NCBI GenBank assembly: GCA_905233475.1
Contig: CAJOEN010000025.1
Location: forward strand, 1-64,000
Direction of reading: 5' to 3'
DNA: 64,000 nt
DNA from: an uncultured Bacteroidales bacterium
GTDB taxonomy: Bacteria > Bacteroidota > Bacteroidia > Bacteroidales > P3
The notes beneath the pieces are model-generated. The model was not told where the DNA came from. It saw only the letters and a list, made by a program, of their open reading frames with translations, and did no database searches. Every line of letters starts with the position of its first letter. The first letter of the stretch is position 1. The position numbers were made by a program, and so were the translations under genes. This document shows positions 10,173 to 18,475 of the stretch, in pieces.

Positions 10173-10820
10173 ATGACTGCCGGTAAAGACATCTGCAATG
10201 AGCTAAGGGCGTTGCGCCGCCACATAGCCGACGAAAACCAAATCCCTTTGGAGATGGAAGAATGCACCTACTGTGGCGAGTGTTGCGGCACCTGTCCCCG
10301 TTGCGATGCCGAGGTACGTTACCTCGAAGAAGCCCTTTCGCACCGCATTACTCTTGGCAAAGCTGTAACAGCCGACACCACCGCGCAAAAGCCCCTTGCC
10401 AAAGAAATTGCCTACACCGTTGGCAAAGTGCGTGTTACCGGAGTGGTTCTGAACTCCAAAACCAAAGAGCCGGAGCCGTTTATAAATGTGACAGTGGAAA
10501 AAGATGGAAAGCTGATTGGTGGTGCTGCCACGGATATTGACGGAAAGTATGTTTTATACATTCCAAAAGGAGAATATAAGTTCATAATCAATGGTATTGG
10601 ATTTAAAAGAATGGAGTTTTTGAGAACTATTGGTGAGAGCGATGAAGGCGGTGTATTATTAGTTGATAAAATTTATCTGGAAGAAAGAGCGACAATGGGC
10701 TTGCTTCATGTTGTAATTAAAGGAGATGCTGAGCCCAAGAGACCAAAATTGATTGACAAAGACCCCTACGGGCCAAAAGGCCATGTGGAATACGACGGAG
10801 TAAAAGTGATAGTAAAATGA
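10173..10820 (+). CDS. Cys-rich N-terminus plus CarboxypepD_reg-like domain protein (tandem copy A)
   Basis: ECTYCGECCGTCPRCDAEVRYLEEALSHRI; VTGVVLNSKTKEPEPFINVTVEKDG; no signal peptide. Confidence 0.75.
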   Translation: MTAGKDICNELRALRRHIADENQIPLEMEECTYCGECCGTCPRCDAEVRYLEEALSHRITLGKAVTADTTAQKPLAKEIAYTVGKVRVTGVVLNSKTKEPEPFINVTVEKDGKLIGGAATDIDGKYVLYIPKGEYKFIINGIGFKRMEFLRTIGESDEGGVLLVDKIYLEERATMGLLHVVIKGDAEPKRPKLIDKDPYGPKGHVEYDGVKVIVK

Positions 10821-10864
10821 CAGAAATCAAACAACTAAGCAATTAAACATTTCAACTTTCAATT

Positions 10865-11503
10865 ATGGAAAACGGTCATCATATATGCAATGAGCTAAGG
10901 GCGTTGCGCCGCCACATAGCCGACGAAAACCAAATCCCTTTGGAGATGGAGGAATGCACCTACCGTGGCGAGTGTTGCGGCACCTGTCCCCGTTGCGATG
11001 CCGAGGTACGTTACCTCGAAGAAGCCCTTTCGCACCGCATTACTCTTGGCAAAGCTGTAACAGTACAGGCGCAGAATGTAACCGACACCGCCTCGCTAAA
11101 GTCCGTCGCCAAAGAAATCTCCGACACTGTTGGCAAAGTGCGTGTTACTGGAGTGGTGAAAAACGCCAGAACCAAGGATCTGGAGCCGTTTGTAAATGTT
11201 GTGTTTAAAAAGAATGGGGAAATGGTGACCGAGACTGCAACAGATATGGACGGGAGTTTTGAATTGTGGTTAAAACCAGATAGATATGAAATCGTGATCT
11301 GTTGCATCGGATTTGCACAATATGAATTTTCAATAGATATTACAAATGTAAAAGAACTGAAAATTGGAGATATTTTTTTAGAAGAAAAAAAAGAAGTTCA
11401 TATAATCGTCGGTAGAATTAGAACAGATCCCCTTATTGATAAAGACCCCTATGGACCAACCCAAACCATTAAATATGACGGCGTAAAGGTAATAGCGAGG
11501 TGA
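10865..11503 (+). CDS. Cys-rich N-terminus plus CarboxypepD_reg-like domain protein (tandem copy B)
   Basis: Nearly identical first ~60 codons to copy A; shared C-terminal (L)IDKDPYGP...YDGVKVI. Confidence 0.75.
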   Translation: MENGHHICNELRALRRHIADENQIPLEMEECTYRGECCGTCPRCDAEVRYLEEALSHRITLGKAVTVQAQNVTDTASLKSVAKEISDTVGKVRVTGVVKNARTKDLEPFVNVVFKKNGEMVTETATDMDGSFELWLKPDRYEIVICCIGFAQYEFSIDITNVKELKIGDIFLEEKKEVHIIVGRIRTDPLIDKDPYGPTQTIKYDGVKVIAR

Positions 11504-11528
11504 ATTCGGAATTCGGAATTCGGAACGG
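11502..11528. repeat. 7-bp tandem repeat (GAATTCG)n directly after a stop codon
   Basis: gaattcggaattcggaattcgga. Confidence 0.8.
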
Positions 11529-11602
11529 AATTTTTACAGGCTCAAACGCATTGGAAACAAAAAAAACAACTATAAACTGTAAACTCTTAATTCTTAACTC
11601 AC

Positions 11603-12217
11603 ATGAATGAAGTGCCTTTTATCGGGGTTGAGCGTCACAGGCTCGGTGCCGACGGCAGGGGTGTTACCACTCTCGCCGCTTTTCATGGCTGTACGCTCCG
11701 TTGCAAATATTGTCTCAACCGCCGTTGCTTGGAGTCCGCCGAGGGGCTGCCCGCCTACACTCCCGAGCAGCTGTTCAAGCACGTGAGTATCGACAATCTG
11801 TATTTTATAGCCACAGGCGGCGGCGTGTGTTTCGGCGGCGGCGAGCCTCTGCTGCACAGCGATTTTATCTGCGAGTTCAAGGAACTTTGCGGCAAAAGCT
11901 GGAACATCACCGTAGAGACATCGCTCAACGTGCCTCAAAAAGCTGTGGCAAAGGTGGTTAAGGTGGCGGGGGAGTTTATTGTGGATATAAAAGAAAGCAA
12001 TTTGAACATTTACAACGCCTACACCAGTGGCGACGGCAGTCGCGCGTGGGACAACCTGCGGTATCTACTGTCGGAGGTAGCTGCCGCCCAAGTGATGGTG
12101 CGTGTACCGCTGATAAAGGACTACAACACCGAAAGCGACACTGCCCGGACGATGGAGAAACTCAAGGCGCTGGGAGTGGCACGAATCAACAGGTTCGAGT
12201 ATATCACCGAGAGGTGA
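11603..12217 (+). CDS. Radical SAM protein, pyruvate-formate-lyase-activating-enzyme-like
   Basis: CTLRCKYC (CxxxCxxC), GGGVCFGGGEPLLH, ETSLNVP. Confidence 0.88.
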   Translation: MNEVPFIGVERHRLGADGRGVTTLAAFHGCTLRCKYCLNRRCLESAEGLPAYTPEQLFKHVSIDNLYFIATGGGVCFGGGEPLLHSDFICEFKELCGKSWNITVETSLNVPQKAVAKVVKVAGEFIVDIKESNLNIYNAYTSGDGSRAWDNLRYLLSEVAAAQVMVRVPLIKDYNTESDTARTMEKLKALGVARINRFEYITER

Positions 12218-12243
12218 TAAATTAATGAGAATTTTAAAAATAT

Positions 12244-12274
12244 TTTGTGTTATCGAATATTTTTCATAACTTTG
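12244..12274 (+). promoter_or_regulatory. Bacteroidota promoter of the higBA-like operon
   Basis: TTTG - 19 nt - TAACTTTG. Confidence 0.7.
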
Positions 12275-12298
12275 CAAATATAATAACGTTCAAGAAGA

Positions 12299-12595
12299 AT
12301 GAGAATAATAGCGAAAAGCACACTGGTTGAGTACTATACACGCAATCCGCGGGCCAAACAACCGCTTGAAGATTGGTTTGAAATTACCAAAAAAGCTCAA
12401 TGGCAAAATACCAACGATATTCGCAAAGTCTTTAATAATGTGGATTACATGGGTAACGACAGGTATGTATTCAACATAAAAGGCAACGATTATCGTCTTG
12501 TTGTGATAATAAGGTTTGCCAATGGCATGGTATATATACGTTTTGTTGGAACTCATTCAGAATATGATAAAATCAAGGACATTAAAAATATTTGA
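12299..12595 (+). CDS. higB: Type II toxin-antitoxin toxin, HigB family
   Basis: IAKSTLVEYYTRNPRAKQPLEDWFEITKKAQW...VFNIKGNDYRLVVIIRF...VRFVGTHSEYDKI-like sequence. Confidence 0.88.
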   Translation: MRIIAKSTLVEYYTRNPRAKQPLEDWFEITKKAQWQNTNDIRKVFNNVDYMGNDRYVFNIKGNDYRLVVIIRFANGMVYIRFVGTHSEYDKIKDIKNI

Positions 12596-12598
12596 CCT

Positions 12599-12964
12599 AT
12601 GGCACAGATAAAAAGCGAAGCGGCATACCGAGCTGCATTGAAAAGAATAGACGAGTTGCTTTTTTTGACAAGCGACGACATGCCTGAGAGTGACCCCAAT
12701 ATGCTGGAATTAGATATGTTGTCCGATATGGTTGAGGAATATGAGGATGTTCACTACCCCATTGGAACACCAAAACTGTCCGACATTATCAAGTTGCGAA
12801 TGTATGAACTCAACCTTACCCAAAGTGCTGTCGCTAAATTGCTCGGAATCAGCACTCCGCACATGAGCGCCATAATGAACGGCAAAAACGAACCGTCGCT
12901 GCCCCTTGCACGCAACATCTGTCTCAAGCTCAAAATAGACCCGGCTATTGCGTTGGGATTGTAA
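12599..12964 (+). CDS. higA: HigA-like antitoxin (HTH/XRE)
   Basis: LRMYELNLTQSAVAKLLGISTPHMSAIMNGKNEPSLPLARNI HTH; directly follows higB. Confidence 0.88.
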   Translation: MAQIKSEAAYRAALKRIDELLFLTSDDMPESDPNMLELDMLSDMVEEYEDVHYPIGTPKLSDIIKLRMYELNLTQSAVAKLLGISTPHMSAIMNGKNEPSLPLARNICLKLKIDPAIALGL

Positions 12965-12972
12965 TAGTTTTA

Positions 12973-13563
12973 ATGGATAACAAAGATTTACAAACTGATA
13001 CCGAGGTCCATCCTTTGGAACCCTTTTTGCCGTCAAATGCACGGCTGTTGTTTTTGGGCAGCTTTCCTCCTCCGCGCAAACGTTGGAGCATGGATTTCTT
13101 TTACCCGAATTTCACCAACGACCATTGGCGTATCGAGGGGCAGATATGGTTCGGCGACCGCAACCATTTTGTAGATTTGGAAAACAAGTGTTTCCGAAAG
13201 GATGAGATTGTCGCTTTCCTCAAAAACAAGGGTATTGCGATGTACGACACCGCACGTGTGGTACGCCGTTTAAAAAACAATGCCTCCGACGCTTTCTTGG
13301 AAATTGTGGACCCCACCGACATTGAGGCTTTTTTGAGACAAATGCCTTATTGTAAGGCTATTGCCACAACAGGCGAAAAGGCCACCGTGGAACTGTGTCA
13401 AATTTTGGGACTCTCTCAGCGGCCTCAGGTGGGTGAAGACTTGCTGTTGGACAGTGGGTTGCGCATTTTCAGGCTTCCGTCCTCATCGCGTGCCTACCCT
13501 TTGGCTTTCGAAAAAAAATGCGAGGCTTACCGCCGAATGTTTGAAATGGTGTTTGGTTTATAA
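12973..13563 (+). CDS. Uracil-DNA glycosylase family protein
   Basis: LLFLGSFPPPRKRWSMDFFYPNFTNDHWRI...RTYPLAFEKK-like architecture. Confidence 0.8.
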   Translation: MDNKDLQTDTEVHPLEPFLPSNARLLFLGSFPPPRKRWSMDFFYPNFTNDHWRIEGQIWFGDRNHFVDLENKCFRKDEIVAFLKNKGIAMYDTARVVRRLKNNASDAFLEIVDPTDIEAFLRQMPYCKAIATTGEKATVELCQILGLSQRPQVGEDLLLDSGLRIFRLPSSSRAYPLAFEKKCEAYRRMFEMVFGL

Positions 13564-13573
13564 TTCAAGTTTC

Positions 13574-13848
13574 TTACTTGTCCCCGTAATGTCCGTAAGC
13601 TGTAAGAACGAGGACAATAACTTCTTGGTCGTGAATTTCATAAACAAGACGGTGCTTTTGCGTAATACGTCGGCTCCATCGTTCTCCATTCATGCCTTTC
13701 AAGGATTTCGGGTGTCCTGTACCCGTGCGCGGATGTTCATGTGGTTCGCTATGAGTTTTAAAGCCTTTTGGTAGGCACTTGGCTCATTTCGGCAAAGACG
13801 TACCAAATCTTGTTCGGCTTTATTAACATAGCATACTTTGTAATTCAT
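13574..13848 (-). pseudogene. YoeB/Txe-like toxin gene with a net -1 frameshift
   Basis: MNYKVCYVNKAEQDLVRLCRNEPSAYQKALKLIANH // EHPRTGTGHPKSLKGMNGERWSRRITQKHRLVYEIHDQEVIVLVLTAYGHYGDK*; 275 nt (= 3n-1). Confidence 0.8.
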
Positions 13849-14088
13849 AGACTACGGATATGTTTGTCCAACTCCTCAACACAGTATTTTCCTTCATCGT
13901 ACTCTTTTCGAGCTTCCTCCACTCTGTCAAAAAATCTTCTTCGGAGAAAATGGTGATGTCTGTTTTCTCATTTGCCAGTTTTTTTTTGCATAGCGCGTAA
14001 GCCTTTGCATAAGCGTTTCGTTGTCGGCTATTGCACCTATGCTTTGCCAAAGTTCCGTGTGCATAACGTTTTGTTGTACAGCAGTCAT
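13845..14088 (-). pseudogene. Cognate antitoxin-like gene with two net -1 frameshifts
   Basis: MTAVQQNVMHTELWQSIGAIADNETLMQRLTRYAKK // KLANEKTDITIFSEEDF // DRVEEARKEYDEGKYCVEELDKHIRSL*; 244 nt (= 3n-2); ATGA overlap with toxin start. Confidence 0.75.
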
Positions 14089-14139
14089 ATCCGTTTTTTT
14101 TATTTTATAACGAAGAAGAACTTTTTTATTGTTATATAG

Positions 14140-14269
14140 TGGGCTTCTATAAATTGCCTCGGAGAGGCAAACTCTCAATAACCTCGCATGCTAATGTAAG
14201 GTATATCAAGCAAATAAAGAACAGGCGTGTCGGAGACACGCGCTCTCAAACGAATAAATAGAAGTCCCC
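14140..14269 (+). mobile_element. MITE-like triloop-hairpin element, near-complete copy 1
   Basis: Terminal inverted repeats GGGCTTCTAT...ATAGAAGTCCCC; hairpins TTGCCTC-GGA-GAGGCAA and GCGTGTC-GGA-GACACGC; shared with copies at 36549, 40976, 53371. Confidence 0.8.
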
Positions 14270-14392
14270 TATATTGTAAATTGTTTCTTAAATATCGCTT
14301 CCGGAACAATTTCTTCAAAAGTTTTTTACTTTCAAAATAAAGTTACATTTTTTTCGTTATAATAAATTACAAATATAAAAAATGACATTATT

Positions 14393-15844
14393 ATGTATAA
14401 AGCATTGGAAAATCTGAAACCCGCTGCAGTGTGGCGTTTCTTCGATGAAATTCTGCGCATTCCGCGTCCTTCCAAACACGAGGAAAAAATAACACGTTAT
14501 CTTATCGAATACGGTGTAAACAAAGGCTTCGAGACCCTTACCGACAACGTGGGCAACGTCCTTATCCGCAAACCTGCCACCGCTGGCAACGAAAATCGTC
14601 CTTGGGTGTGCCTGCAAAGTCATATCGATATGGTTTGTGAAAAGAACAGCGACAAAATATTTGATTTTCAGAAAGATGCCATTGTTCCAGTGCTTAAAGG
14701 CGAATGGCTCTATGCCGACGGAACTACCCTTGGTGCCGACGATGGCATAGGCGTGGCCACAGCCCTTGCAATACTCGATTCCACCGATATCGAGCACGGC
14801 CCAATCGAATGCCTCTTTACCGTTGATGAGGAGACCGGACTCACTGGTGCTTCGGCACTGAAAACCGACTGGCTAAAGAGCCGTATTCTCCTCAACCTCG
14901 ACGACGAAGACCTTGGCGAGATTTGCGTCGGCTGTGCCGGCGGTATCGACACTGTTATGGAAATAGACTACAACCACGTTTCCGTAGAACCTGAAACAGA
15001 AGCCTTTACAATAAAAGTATCGGGACTTAAGGGCGGACATTCCGGCGACGACATAAACAAGGGGCTCGGTTGTGCCAACAAGTTGATAAACCGTATTTTA
15101 TGGTCGATGAGCGAGGAGCTCGGAATGCGTCTTTCTTTGCTTGACGGCGGCAACCTGCGCAATGCCATAGCCCGCGAGGCTTATGCAGTGGTAACGGTTC
15201 CTAAAGCCAATGCCGAAAAACTGCAACATGCCGTAAAACAGTTTGAAAAAGCTGTACAGTATGAGTTCCGCTCCACCGAACCCGACCTCAAAGTAAGTGC
15301 CGAAAAAGCCGAAATGCCACAGTATCTGTTGGAAAAAGACATGCAAGACAAACTGCTTAACGCACTGTATGCCTGTGCACACGGCGTTTTGGCAATGTCG
15401 CGCGAGATTCCCAATTTTGTTGAGACTTCCACCAACCTCGCTTCTATCAAGATGGACGACAAAAAGATACACATCTGCACCAGCCAGCGCAGCTCGGTGG
15501 AGAGTGCCAAACACGCCGCCGCCGCCAAAATCGAGGCAACTTTCCGACTGATAGGCGCCAAGGTTACCCACAGCGACGGCTATCCGGGATGGACACCCAA
15601 TCCCGACAGCAAAGTGCTTAAAATTGCCGACGACGCTTACCGTCGCCTCTTCAACGAGGAACCCACCATACGCGCTATACACGCTGGTTTGGAATGCGGT
15701 TTGATAGGCGAAAAATACGATGGTATGGACATGATTTCGTTTGGCCCTACAATGCGCGGAGTGCATTCACCCGAAGAACGCCTCGAAATAGCCACTGTGG
15801 AGAAATTCTGGCGTCATGTGATTGAAATACTGAAGAATATTTAG
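14393..15844 (+). CDS. pepD: Aminoacyl-histidine dipeptidase (beta-Ala-His dipeptidase)
   Basis: LQSHIDMVCEKN, LGADDGIGVA, FTVDEETGLTGA, LNLDDED, GGHSGDDI motifs. Confidence 0.93.
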   Translation: MYKALENLKPAAVWRFFDEILRIPRPSKHEEKITRYLIEYGVNKGFETLTDNVGNVLIRKPATAGNENRPWVCLQSHIDMVCEKNSDKIFDFQKDAIVPVLKGEWLYADGTTLGADDGIGVATALAILDSTDIEHGPIECLFTVDEETGLTGASALKTDWLKSRILLNLDDEDLGEICVGCAGGIDTVMEIDYNHVSVEPETEAFTIKVSGLKGGHSGDDINKGLGCANKLINRILWSMSEELGMRLSLLDGGNLRNAIAREAYAVVTVPKANAEKLQHAVKQFEKAVQYEFRSTEPDLKVSAEKAEMPQYLLEKDMQDKLLNALYACAHGVLAMSREIPNFVETSTNLASIKMDDKKIHICTSQRSSVESAKHAAAAKIEATFRLIGAKVTHSDGYPGWTPNPDSKVLKIADDAYRRLFNEEPTIRAIHAGLECGLIGEKYDGMDMISFGPTMRGVHSPEERLEIATVEKFWRHVIEILKNI

Positions 15845-15886
15845 TGGTCTGCAAACTGTAAACTAATTTCAATTTTCAACTAAAAG

Positions 15887-16900
15887 ATGAACCTTTTCGG
15901 GCTTACACTCAGCGAATTGCAGGAAATTTGTCTTGCCAACGGCTTGCAGAAGTTTGCGGCCAAGCAAATCTGCGACTGGCTGTACAAAAAGCGTTGCACC
16001 AGCATTGACGGCATGACAAACCTCTCGCTGAAAATGCGTGAACAGCTACTCAGGGAGTACACACTCGGCAGAACGCCCTACGCTGATTGTCAGGAGTCTG
16101 CCGACGGGACAAAGAAATACCTTTTTCCAGTTGAGAGCGGGAAGTTTGTCGAAACTGTGTATATCCCTGACAAAGAGCGTGGTACGATATGCGTTTCGTC
16201 GCAGGTAGGTTGCAAAATGGCTTGCAAGTTTTGTGTAACGGGCAAGCAGGGCTTTCACGGACATCTTTCGGTGGCGGACATTCTAAATCAGATAGTTGGC
16301 ATTGATGAAGCCGATCAGCTCACCAACATAGTGTTTATGGGCATGGGCGAGCCTTTCGACAACTACGACAATGTACTGAAAGCCACGCATATACTTACTT
16401 CTGAATGGGGCTTTGCCATGAGTCCGAGGCGTATCACTGTCTCCACAGTGGGCATTCTGCCGCGTATCAAGGAATTCTTGGAGCAAAGCCAGTGCCATTT
16501 GGCGGTAAGTCTGCATTCGCCCTACGGAGACGAGCGTGCAGAGCTTATGCCGATACAGAAAGCCTACGCTCACAGCGAGATAGTGCGTGTGCTCAGGAAT
16601 TACAACTGGTCGGGGCAAAGACGTTTGTCGTTTGAATACATCATGTTCCGTGGCTTGAACGACGACCTGCTTCACGCCAAAAAGTTAGCGCAACTGCTTC
16701 ATGGCTTGCATTGCCGTGTGAATTTGATACGTTTCCACGCTTCGCCAAACGTGCCTCTTGTCGGTTCCGACATGAATACAATGACAATTTTTCGTGATTA
16801 TTTGAATGACAACGGAATAATATGTACAATTCGTGCGTCGCGGGGAGAGGATATTATGGCGGCCTGTGGTTTGCTGGCAGGGAAAGGGGGCGATAGTTAG
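15887..16900 (+). CDS. rlmN: 23S rRNA (adenine(2503)-C(2))-methyltransferase
   Basis: CVSSQVGCKMACKFCVTGKQGFHGHL, MGMGEPFDNYDNV, radical SAM. Confidence 0.95.
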   Translation: MNLFGLTLSELQEICLANGLQKFAAKQICDWLYKKRCTSIDGMTNLSLKMREQLLREYTLGRTPYADCQESADGTKKYLFPVESGKFVETVYIPDKERGTICVSSQVGCKMACKFCVTGKQGFHGHLSVADILNQIVGIDEADQLTNIVFMGMGEPFDNYDNVLKATHILTSEWGFAMSPRRITVSTVGILPRIKEFLEQSQCHLAVSLHSPYGDERAELMPIQKAYAHSEIVRVLRNYNWSGQRRLSFEYIMFRGLNDDLLHAKKLAQLLHGLHCRVNLIRFHASPNVPLVGSDMNTMTIFRDYLNDNGIICTIRASRGEDIMAACGLLAGKGGDS

Positions 16901-17020
16901 GAGTTAGGAGTTAGGAGTTAGGAGTTAGGAGTTAGGAGTTAAGAGTTAAGAGTTAAGAGTTAAGAGTTAAGAGTTAAGAGTTAAGAATTAAGAATTAAGA
17001 ATTAAGAATTGATAATTGAT
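16895..17020. repeat. 18-unit heptamer array in four homogeneous blocks
   Basis: AGTTAGG x6, AGTTAAG x7, AATTAAG x3, AATTGAT x2, exact 7-bp register; rlmN stop codon lies inside unit 1. Confidence 0.95.
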
Positions 17021-17026
17021 ACAGAT

Positions 17027-17584
17027 ATGAAAAAATTGATTTTAACCGCATGTTTTGCACTGGCTTTTTCGCTGTGCGCAAATGCACAAGTAAGGTGGCA
17101 AACTATTGAAGAAGTCGGACAAACCGATGTTTCCAAAAACGAACGGATGTTTTTAGTGGATTTCAGTACAAGCTGGTGCGGATGGTGCAAGAAAATGGAT
17201 AAGGAAACTTTTGGCAACGACATGGTTATGGCCATCCTGAACCATTATTATTATTCGGTGCACTTTGATGCTGAAACACCAAAGACATTTACTTGGAATG
17301 GCAAGGAGTACGCCAATCCTAATCCCAAGGCCAAAAAAGGTTCGCCTCATAACTTTACCAGAGCCATTTTAGGAGCTCAAATCGGCTATCCGTCCATAGC
17401 TGTTTTCAACCAGAAAATGAACCTAGTTCAAGTGCTCCAGGGCTATCAAAACGCCGATGAAATGGTGAAGTTCCTTTGCTTTTTCGTTAATGATAACTAC
17501 ATGAAATACAGTTACCAGAAATATATGGCAATTTTCGACACTCAGATATTGCCCGGCATACTCGAAGAACTTAAGTTGAACTAA
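17027..17584 (+). CDS. Secreted thioredoxin-fold protein
   Basis: Signal peptide MKKLILTACFALAFSLCANAQ; DFSTSWCGWCKKMDKETF. Confidence 0.85.
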   Translation: MKKLILTACFALAFSLCANAQVRWQTIEEVGQTDVSKNERMFLVDFSTSWCGWCKKMDKETFGNDMVMAILNHYYYSVHFDAETPKTFTWNGKEYANPNPKAKKGSPHNFTRAILGAQIGYPSIAVFNQKMNLVQVLQGYQNADEMVKFLCFFVNDNYMKYSYQKYMAIFDTQILPGILEELKLN

Positions 17585-17598
17585 TTCATTATGTTACT

Positions 17599-18471
17599 GT
17601 GGCAGTGGACGTTGTTATAGACAATAGAGCAGGATTCTGTTCGGGAGTGGTGGCGGCCATACAATTGGCCGAGCAACATTTGCATCGTTCGGGAAAGCTC
17701 TATTGCTTGGGCGACATTGTTCACAACAACGAGGAAGTAGAGCGTTTGGCAGCCCAAGGACTGGAAGTAATTTCGTATCAACAGTTTGCACAACTACATG
17801 ATACCAAGGTGCTTATACGGGCTCATGGCGAACCTCCCGACACATACGCCTTGGCAAAACGTAACAATATCCAAATTATTGACGCCACCTGCCCCATAGT
17901 GCTTGCATTGCAGAAAAAAATACGCAAGGGGTATGAGGAAATGGAATCCCTTGGCGGACAGATAGTTATCTTTGGAAAGAAAGGTCATGCCGAAGTGATT
18001 GGCCTCAACGGGCAAACACGAAACACCGCAATCGTTATTAGCGATATGGCTGATACTGAACAAATTGACTTCCACAAACCTGTGCGTATGTACTCCCAGA
18101 CAACCCAAAACAAGGAAATGTACGCATACCTTATCGAAAGTGTGAAAAAGCGTTGTGCAACAGTAGGGAATGATGACGTTCTGGTTTTCAATACAATATG
18201 CGGACGTGTGTCAAACCGTGTTGTGGAACTTACTGATTTTGTGGCTTCTGTGGATATTGTAGTTTTTGTTTCGGGGCAAAACAGTTCCAATGGCAAATAT
18301 CTGTACGAACACTGCAAACAGGTGAAAAACAACACTTTGCTTGTTTCCGGAATAAACCAGCTGCTAAAGGAGTGCTTTGCAGGAGTTTCCAAAATAGGCA
18401 TAACGGGAGCCACTTCCACACCTCGATGGCTTATGGAAAAGGTTGCTAAATGGTTGAACGATAATTTGTAA
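17599..18471 (+). CDS. ispH: 4-hydroxy-3-methylbut-2-enyl diphosphate reductase
   Basis: VVIDNRAGFCSGVVAAI, LGDIVHN, IRAHGEPP, DATCPIV; GTG start likely. Confidence 0.93.
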   Translation: MAVDVVIDNRAGFCSGVVAAIQLAEQHLHRSGKLYCLGDIVHNNEEVERLAAQGLEVISYQQFAQLHDTKVLIRAHGEPPDTYALAKRNNIQIIDATCPIVLALQKKIRKGYEEMESLGGQIVIFGKKGHAEVIGLNGQTRNTAIVISDMADTEQIDFHKPVRMYSQTTQNKEMYAYLIESVKKRCATVGNDDVLVFNTICGRVSNRVVELTDFVASVDIVVFVSGQNSSNGKYLYEHCKQVKNNTLLVSGINQLLKECFAGVSKIGITGATSTPRWLMEKVAKWLNDNL

Positions 18472-18475
18472 ACCG

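Noticed and set aside
13574-14088. Programmed frameshifting in the TA-like genes
   Set aside because: Three separate shifts in two short genes, no slippery-site plus stimulator arrangement seen; decay or read error is simpler
16895-17020. Telomere-like or CRISPR interpretation of the TTAGGAG array
   Set aside because: Continuous 7-bp units with no spacers and an internal chromosomal position; no cas genes in the window
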